Source: an uncultured Lachnospiraceae bacterium
GTDB lineage: Bacteria; Bacillota; Clostridia; Lachnospirales; Lachnospiraceae
Length of the DNA stretch: 7,617 nucleotides
Assembly: GCA_910585395.1 (NCBI GenBank)
Contig: CAJUCK010000008.1
Location: 65,839 to 73,455 of the forward strand
Direction: 5' to 3'
Position numbers and translations under genes: made by a program. The stretch's first letter is position 1. Each line of letters opens with the position of its first letter. This document shows positions 1-5,800 of this stretch, piece by piece. Below the pieces are notes generated by a model. The model saw only the letters and a list, made by a program, of their open reading frames with translations. It was not told the DNA's origin and did not search any database.

Positions 1-847
1 AGCGCGCCACCCTTATGGAGAGAAAAGATGAGGGCAGCTGCTCCAAAGTTTCCACCGTCTGTCCCACATAGATTTGGACTGCACAGGAAAAATGCTGAGT
101 TACCCGCTTCTGAAGATTTTCCAGAAATTCTTCTTCACTGGAATCTGCTTTCTCATACAGTTCTCTCGTCAGTAACAGTCCCGCGCCAAAAATTTCTTCT
201 TCTGCTTCTACCAGAGGTATCACATGATAGGAAAATTCTTCCATCAAATCCTGCAGATACTGCACTAGTTCCCGCTCCTGCTCCATTCTCTGCTCTCTTG
301 TAAGCAGAATAAATTCTTTCTGATTTTTATCCAATTCAAAACTGACATATTTTTTACTTCCCTGACCGCTGAGATAATTCTGCACCCAGTTTATATTTTC
401 ATCAGAAAATTTGCCCAAAAGAATCTGAGAAATATGAAAATCGTATTTCTCTCTCTGTTCTTTCTGTTCTTTCTGATAATCTTGATTGATCTTTTTTAAT
501 ACGCTGAGCAGTTCTTCTTCCTGGACAGGTTTTAAAATATAGTCCAGCACCTCCATCTGCAGCGCCCTTCTTGCATATGTAAATTCTGCATACCCTGTGA
601 GAATCACAAACCGAACCTGGCGTTCCAGATTCTGCTGCACATAAGAAATCAAATCCATTCCGTTCATTCCAGGCATTCGGATATCCACAAATACAAGATC
701 AATTTCAATTTCCTCAAGAATTCGAATAGCATCCATCCCATTCTCTGCTTCCGCTGCAATATGGTAACCATATTTTTCCCAGTCCACCAAATGCCGCAGC
801 CCCTGACGGATAAACTGCTCATCATCTACCAGCAACACTTTAATCAT
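1..847 (-). CDS. YesN-type response regulator, N-terminal part (C-terminus cut by window edge)
   Basis: Cytoplasmic response regulator, partner of the histidine kinase encoded just upstream. About 282 residues are visible, open to the left edge. The start reads MIKVLLVDDEQFIRQGL, typical of a CheY-like receiver. Acidic residues D8 and D9, the phosphoacceptor D55 in FVDIRMPGMNG, T84 in VILTGY and K106 in LKPV are all in place, so the receiver (about 1-120) looks active. A helical, Glu/Gln/Lys-rich linker region follows (about 120-282). Family members usually run to about 500 residues and end in an AraC-type helix-turn-helix; that part is outside the window, so DNA binding is inferred from family. 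The ATG at 847-845 overlaps the kinase stop (ATGA), indicating translational coupling. Direct targets cannot be read from the sequence; the neighbouring arabinoxylan enzyme is the obvious candidate. Confidence 0.93.
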   Translation of the reverse strand, partial: MIKVLLVDDEQFIRQGLRHLVDWEKYGYHIAAEAENGMDAIRILEEIEIDLVFVDIRMPGMNGMDLISYVQQNLERQVRFVILTGYAEFTYARRALQMEVLDYILKPVQEEELLSVLKKINQDYQKEQKEQREKYDFHISQILLGKFSDENINWVQNYLSGQGSKKYVSFELDKNQKEFILLTREQRMEQERELVQYLQDLMEEFSYHVIPLVEAEEEIFGAGLLLTRELYEKADSSEEEFLENLQKRVTQHFSCAVQIYVGQTVETLEQLPSSFLSIRVAR

Positions 848-2622
848 TCCATTTCACCTGCCTTCACCACCTTCGGAAACTGTATACAAACCTCCGTTCC
901 CTCCTGAGCAGTACTGTTAATATCAATCCTTACCTGATCTCCATAATACTGATACAGACGTACCACAGTATTTGCGATTCCAATGCTCTTTTTTGCCTCC
1001 TGAATATATCTGATATCTGCCTGCTCTACCAGATTTTTCAGATGTTCCAGTTCTTCCGGTTCCATTCCTCTTCCCTCATCCATAATCTCAAAAAGCAGGC
1101 TTTCTTCATCCTCTGACACTGCTACTGTGATGGAGCCTCCCCCTACACTTTTTTCAATACCGTGGACACACGCATTTTCCACAAAAGTAATTATTGTAAA
1201 TTTAGGAATTGTACGCTTCTGGCATTCTGGCTGTATGTAAAGAAAAAATTCCAGCCGTTCCCCAAAACGGTACTTCTGTATCTCCAGATATCTTCTGACA
1301 TTGTCACATTCTTCTTCAATAGAAACAAAGTCCTGATTCCACTGAATATTCTTCCTCATCAGTACTGCAAAACTCTCCAATATCTTTGCCGTCTCCGTCT
1401 CCTGCTTTAAAATACTGTGCATTCTGATGCTCTCTAATGCATTAAATATAAAATGCGGATTTAATTGGCTCTGTAAAGCTTTCAGCTCTGCCTGCCGTCT
1501 GGAGATTTCCAGATTTTGTTCCCGCTCCTTATTTTTGAATACTACTTCTACCAGTTCCTTTATCCGCAATGCCATAAGATTATATCTATGGATCATGCCG
1601 CCGATTTCATCCGTTCCTTTCTCAAAAGGAATAACTTCATACGTTCCCTTCTCCATGCGCTCTAAATATTTCTGTGTCAGTTCCACTCTGTCATGCAGAG
1701 ATCTGTATAAAATATAAATAAACAGACTGGGCACAATCAAATTTGCCATGTACAAAAGAAGAATGGATACTTTCTGTTTTTTAATCACATCAAACATAAT
1801 AGAAGGCGCCGCCGTCAATACAAGTTCCATATCCAGCCCATACATTTCAATCGGAACTTTTAGAGAACAGCCTTTTTCCTCATATTCTGAGAGTTCCCAA
1901 AATTCTTTTTCTTTACTATTTTTATCCCTTGTAGATAAAATAATCTTATCTTTGGTACAAAGATATCCCTCCACTTCTTCACAGATGAGATCCATCTTGT
2001 CCACCAGCGCCTGATAGTCCAGCTCCAGCATTATAATATTATCTCCCCCACAGTAAGGCATTCTCTGTATCAGTACCAGCCTTCTGCCTCTTGAAATATA
2101 ACCTCCTGATTCTTTTCCATCTTCATAATAATTGTACAGGTAAATATTTCTCCCACTATTTTGGAATGCGCGATACCAGCTGCTGTTTTCCACATCCTGC
2201 TTTTTTACAAAATAAGTGCCATTTGTGACAGTTGCATTGTCCGTACAGATTACAATACTGTAAGCAGACTGCGCTGTATAGTAATATTGAATTACCTGAT
2301 TATCCATTAGTTCCACATAAGCTTCATAATAAGATGACGAATCCTGATATGTCTCTTTCAAAAATTTTTGCAGATTTACATTGCGGTCCAGATAATCTGC
2401 AATTGACAATTGTTTACTGATATCACTGACAAACTCAAGTTCCAGGCGGTCTGCAATGCTGTCAATTCTCTGCATCTGCTCTTTGTCCATGTCATCCTTC
2501 ATACTCCAGATAATAAATCCATTGGTGGTAATCAAGGGAATCAACACACAGACCAGAAAAAGGATCAGAAATTTTCCTCCAAGTTTGATGTCGTCTAATT
2601 TTGTCAGTATCTTCTTTCTCAT
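844..2622 (-). CDS. YesM-type sensor histidine kinase
   Basis: Membrane sensor kinase of 592 residues, complete, a normal length for the YesM (His_kinase/HATPase_c) family. A short basic N-terminus precedes TM1 (about 17-40, starting KFLILFLVCVLIPL). An extracytoplasmic region follows (about 42-284), with the size and aromatic pattern (SSWYRAF, YLYNYYEDG) of a dCACHE-like ligand sensor. TM2 spans about 285-307, then a HAMP-like linker (about 308-360) and a coiled-coil stretch (about 363-385). The phosphoacceptor is H390 in the motif QLNPHFIFNALESIR. ATP-binding motifs are the N box FVENACVHG (about 480-488), the G1 box DEGRGM (515-520) and a G2-like SIGIANTVVRL (546-556). The ATG at 2622 is chosen because of a strong AAAGGAGG site 6 bases upstream. 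Related Firmicute systems near sugar genes (for example those for xylo- and arabino-oligosaccharides in Geobacillus) sense extracellular saccharides; the ligand here is inferred only from the adjacent enzyme. Confidence 0.95.
   Translation of the reverse strand: MRKKILTKLDDIKLGGKFLILFLVCVLIPLITTNGFIIWSMKDDMDKEQMQRIDSIADRLELEFVSDISKQLSIADYLDRNVNLQKFLKETYQDSSSYYEAYVELMDNQVIQYYYTAQSAYSIVICTDNATVTNGTYFVKKQDVENSSWYRAFQNSGRNIYLYNYYEDGKESGGYISRGRRLVLIQRMPYCGGDNIIMLELDYQALVDKMDLICEEVEGYLCTKDKIILSTRDKNSKEKEFWELSEYEEKGCSLKVPIEMYGLDMELVLTAAPSIMFDVIKKQKVSILLLYMANLIVPSLFIYILYRSLHDRVELTQKYLERMEKGTYEVIPFEKGTDEIGGMIHRYNLMALRIKELVEVVFKNKEREQNLEISRRQAELKALQSQLNPHFIFNALESIRMHSILKQETETAKILESFAVLMRKNIQWNQDFVSIEEECDNVRRYLEIQKYRFGERLEFFLYIQPECQKRTIPKFTIITFVENACVHGIEKSVGGGSITVAVSEDEESLLFEIMDEGRGMEPEELEHLKNLVEQADIRYIQEAKKSIGIANTVVRLYQYYGDQVRIDINSTAQEGTEVCIQFPKVVKAGEME
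854..859 (-). promoter_or_regulatory. Ribosome binding site of the response regulator, inside the kinase gene
   Basis: On the minus strand AGGTGA lies 6 bases before the ATG at 847. It matches part of the anti-Shine-Dalgarno complement (AGGAGGTGA). It sits within the last codons of the kinase, and the two genes overlap at 844-847 (ATGA). This supports the chosen start and coupled translation of the pair. Confidence 0.6.
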
Positions 2623-2628
2623 CCCAGA

Positions 2629-2636
2629 CCTCCTTT
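2629..2636 (-). promoter_or_regulatory. Strong ribosome binding site of the histidine kinase
   Basis: Minus-strand AAAGGAGG, with GGAGG ending 6 bases before the ATG at 2622-2620. The match to the anti-Shine-Dalgarno sequence is near perfect at ideal spacing, so it fixes the start codon. Confidence 0.85.
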
Positions 2637-2677
2637 CCCTCTATTCTAATAAATTTTCTTATAAATTACCAGTCAAA

Positions 2678-2707
2678 ATTATAGAATGGAGTGAGGGATA
2701 CTGTCTT
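2678..2707 (-). promoter_or_regulatory. Candidate sigma-A promoter for the kinase/regulator operon
   Basis: The minus strand has a perfect -10 hexamer TATAAT (2683-2678) preceded by an 18-base spacer and AAGACA (2707-2702), which matches 4 of 6 positions of TTGACA. Transcription would begin near 2671, giving a leader of about 50 bases before the ATG at 2622. An alternative weaker pair starts at TTGACT just downstream (2678-2673 region), so the exact start is uncertain. The inverted repeats at 2688-2747 overlap this promoter. Confidence 0.45.
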
Positions 2708-2747
2708 TCCTGTAGAGCAAAGGGTATCCTCAAAGTTATAGCACTCC
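2688..2747. repeat. Nested inverted repeats overlapping the kinase promoter
   Basis: Two nested inverted-repeat pairs are visible: GGAGTG (2688-2693) with CACTCC (2742-2747), and GGATAC (2696-2701) with GTATCC (2724-2729). The inner pair extends as GAGGGATAC against GTATCCTC with one bulged base. The inner left arm abuts the proposed -35 hexamer and the outer left arm lies in the -35/-10 spacer. The arms could be operator half-sites or fold as RNA or DNA; which one cannot be decided here. Confidence 0.4.
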
Positions 2748-2844
2748 AAAAGCCATACCAGAAAATATTCGTTCGGGAAAGGGATGCTTTTTCATCTGAT
2801 ATGTGCTTTGGGGAGCTACAACTTTAAAGACACCCCCTGTTACA

Positions 2845-2884
2845 TGCAGCCATCTCTGCGCCTTGCGGCGCAAAGATGATTGCA
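2845..2884 (-). terminator. Hairpin 14 bases after the hydrolase gene, possible terminator or 3' mRNA stabiliser
   Basis: A 40-base imperfect palindrome begins 14 bases after the hydrolase stop codon. The core is six perfect pairs TGCGCC/GGCGCA, then one mismatch, five more pairs (CATCT/AGATG), a 2x2 internal loop and four pairs (TGCA/TGCA). Read on the minus strand the loop is GCAA closed by a C-G pair, a stable GNRA tetraloop. No T-tract follows on the minus strand, so it is not a standard intrinsic terminator. It may terminate weakly, mark a processed 3' end, or let some transcription run into the kinase gene. Confidence 0.4.
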
Positions 2885-2898
2885 AAATATTACATTTC

Positions 2899-5800
2899 CT
2901 ATTTCACTTTATAATTCTTTGTTTTTGCTTTTTTCAACAGTTTCTTATAATATGCTCTCTTAGATTTCTTCACACTGAACACCGCGTTCTTCTTGATACC
3001 CTTGAATGCATTCTTGCCTATGGTCTTCACTGCAGTGCCGCTGAATTTAATCTTAGCCAGTTTCTTAGCTCCGCTGAAAGCCTCGCTTCCAATACTCTTG
3101 ACATTTTTGCCAATTACTACGCTCTTAAGCTTCGTCTGCTTGCGGAACGCCTTCTTATTCACTGCCGTTACCTTGAAGACCATTCCATTGAATTTCACTG
3201 TGGCTGGTACATTGACAGATGTAAGTTTCTTCGATGATCCAGTAACGGTAACTTCTTTCACAGATGCAGTACATTTGGTAATTTTGTACTTCAAATTCTT
3301 AGCAGTAAAATTCTTACTCATGGTAAATACTGCCTTCTTACCGATATTCTTAAATGCATCTTTGCCTATGGTCTTCACTGCTGTTCCTCTAAAGGTTATC
3401 TTCACCAGTTTCTTATCGTTCATGAATGCCTTCTTGCCGATTGTAACGATATTCTTGCCGATAACAGCGCTCTTAAGACTCTTCTGGTTTGCAAACGCAG
3501 AATCTCCAATTACTGTAACCTTAAATGTCTCTTTTCTGTATACCACCGTATCTGGTATGGTAACGCTGGTAAGCTGTCTGCTGGCTTTTGTTACAGTTAC
3601 AGTTTTCGCTGCGGCGCTATAAGCAGTAACCTTATAGGTCAGCCCGTTTGCCTCGGTAAAGATCTGGTTCACTCCTGGCTTTTCTTCCTGTGCAGGAGGT
3701 GTTGGTGGAGTTTCCGGCTTCTGCGCTTCCGCAATCGCTGCGATCAACTTATCCAGCACGGCTCTGATTTCTGCTTCTGTTGCATCTGGTCTGCTCAAGA
3801 TAGTTTCTGCTTCACTGATTACAGCCTCAAGCGCTGCCTTCTTAGCTGCACTCAATGTCTCCAAAAGCTTCTTTGCAGCATTAATCTTGTCAGCCAGCTG
3901 TTCATCTGCTGGTTTGGTGATTTCAATCGCTTTGTCTACTGCTGCTTTCAGGTTAGCAAGAACTTGTTCTAACTGCTCCTTGGTTGCTCCTTCTGTGTTC
4001 AGTATTTCTTTGGCCGCATCAATCGCTGCCTGCAGTTCCTCTTTATCAGCGCCGGTGAGTTTCTCTAAGAGTCTCTCTGCCTCAGCAATCTTGTTGTTTA
4101 ATTGCTCTTCCACTGGTTTTGACTCTTCGACCGTATTCGTCAGATTACGCAGAGCCTCTTCTAACTGTTCTTTGGTCAAGTCTTCTTTCTTAAGAAGCTC
4201 TTTCACTGCATCAATCGCTGCCTGCAGTTTTTCCTTCTCTGCACTGCTCAAATTCTCCAACAGTTCCTCTGCTTCTGCAAGTTTGTCATTTAACTGTTCT
4301 TTTGCCTCAATGTATTCTTCTGCTGCTTTGACTGCCTCTTTTAAACTGTCAAGCACAGGCTGAATCTCTTCGTCTGTTGCTCCTTCTGTGTTAAGCATTT
4401 CTTTGGCTGCATCAATCGCTGCCTGCAGTTTTTCCTTCTCTGCACCGCTCAGATTTTCCAGCAGTTTCTCTGCCTCTGTAACTTTATTGCTCAGCTGTTC
4501 TTTCAGCGGTTTCTTTGACTCAATGATCTCCTTCGCTGCTGTCACGGCTGCAGATAAGGTATCAAACGCTTCCTGAAGCTCTGCTTTTGTAAGGTTTTCT
4601 TTTTCAAGAATCTCCTCTGCTGCTGTAATTGCATTCTGCAGATTCGTCTTGTCAGTTCCAGTCAGATCATCTAAAAGTCCTTCTGCCTCGGCAATTTTAT
4701 CCCTCATCTCAGCAATCTGGGAAGCTGTGGGAGCATTTGGATCTGTCGGTTTTATGCTTGCCTGTGCATTTTCAATAGCTGCAACCAGATCATTATAAAT
4801 TTTTTCAAACTGTTCCTGGGTTATAACAGGTAACTCCAGGGCATCTTCTGCTATATCAATCGCTGCCTGTAATTTTGCTTTTTCAGCGTCACTCAGTTTA
4901 CTCAATAATTCTCTGGCAGCGGTGAGTTTTGCGTTCATCTCAGCAATCTGCTGTTCTGTAGGTCTCTCAGGTTCTGGCTCGTCGCCTTTTTCTGTAAACT
5001 GGAAGTAATCTACATTCATGATATTCTCTGTTTCAGAACCGCGGAATATCAAGAAAATATTTCTAGTTCCAGTTACATTTCCGACCTTGCAGGTCACTGT
5101 CTGATAAACGTCCTCTCCACCTGTTGCCGGAACGTCTGCCATGCCGATCAACGCTCCTTCTGGGCTGTCAAGACGTACCTCTATTTTTCCTCCCTTTGCG
5201 GATGCTGCAGATACCTTAAATTCTCCTGCTCCATCTGTAAAATTCAACTGTGATACAGAAGTCCAGTCTCCATCCTGCAGATCTGTCAGCATCATATTAT
5301 ATCCTTCAAATAATGCGCCGCCCTCGTTACAGGGTCTTGCCTTTACGCCTGCATTCCATGCGATAGTTTCTGCCTCAATTCTTTGATATGGATTCATCTC
5401 ATGCAGCTGTGGAATACCTGCATAAGTTCCCTTAATCGGCCTGATACTGCCGTCCTTATTCATCTCAATCTTGTCAATATGCGTAGAACGATAGCCTTTC
5501 TGGGCTCCCAATGCCTTAGATACTGTCTGGGCATGGTAAATAAAGTAACTCTTGCCTTCATACACAAATGTTGCATGATGGTTATTTCCGCCTGTGCCAA
5601 ACCATACCGACGGATTGCTGAATATTTCTCCTGCATAAGTAAATGGTCCCATTGGGTCATCACTTACCATATAACAGATGCTTCCATAGCCAGGATAACC
5701 TTCTTTGTGAGGTTTTATAAAGTTAGAGCAGTAAGAATAGTAGTATTTATCGTTATATTTGAAAATACCGCCATCCTCAAACATACAGGGAGCATCAATT

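Noticed and set aside
28..303. 91-codon plus-strand open frame at the left edge
   Set aside because: It is antisense to the response regulator, whose frame is intact with all receiver motifs.
2781..2794. Possible CcpA cre site (minus-strand TGAAAAAGCATCCC)
   Set aside because: It lacks the central CG of the cre consensus and has other mismatches, so the match is too weak to call.
2899..2990. Sortase (LPXTG) anchor at the hydrolase C-terminus
   Set aside because: No LPXTG-like motif or hydrophobic helix precedes the Lys-rich end.
2993..3622. 209-codon plus-strand open frame opposite the LRR units
   Set aside because: Its internal repetition simply mirrors the duplicated LRR DNA on the minus strand; no family resemblance is seen.
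3887..4576. Ser/Ala-rich plus-strand open frames opposite the FIVAR array
   Set aside because: They are antisense images of the Lys/Glu/Ala-rich repeats; low-complexity serine-rich translation with repeats matching the real gene's period.
3718..4953. CRISPR-like array
   Set aside because: The DNA repeats are about 200 bases apart, in frame and inexact; they encode protein repeats.
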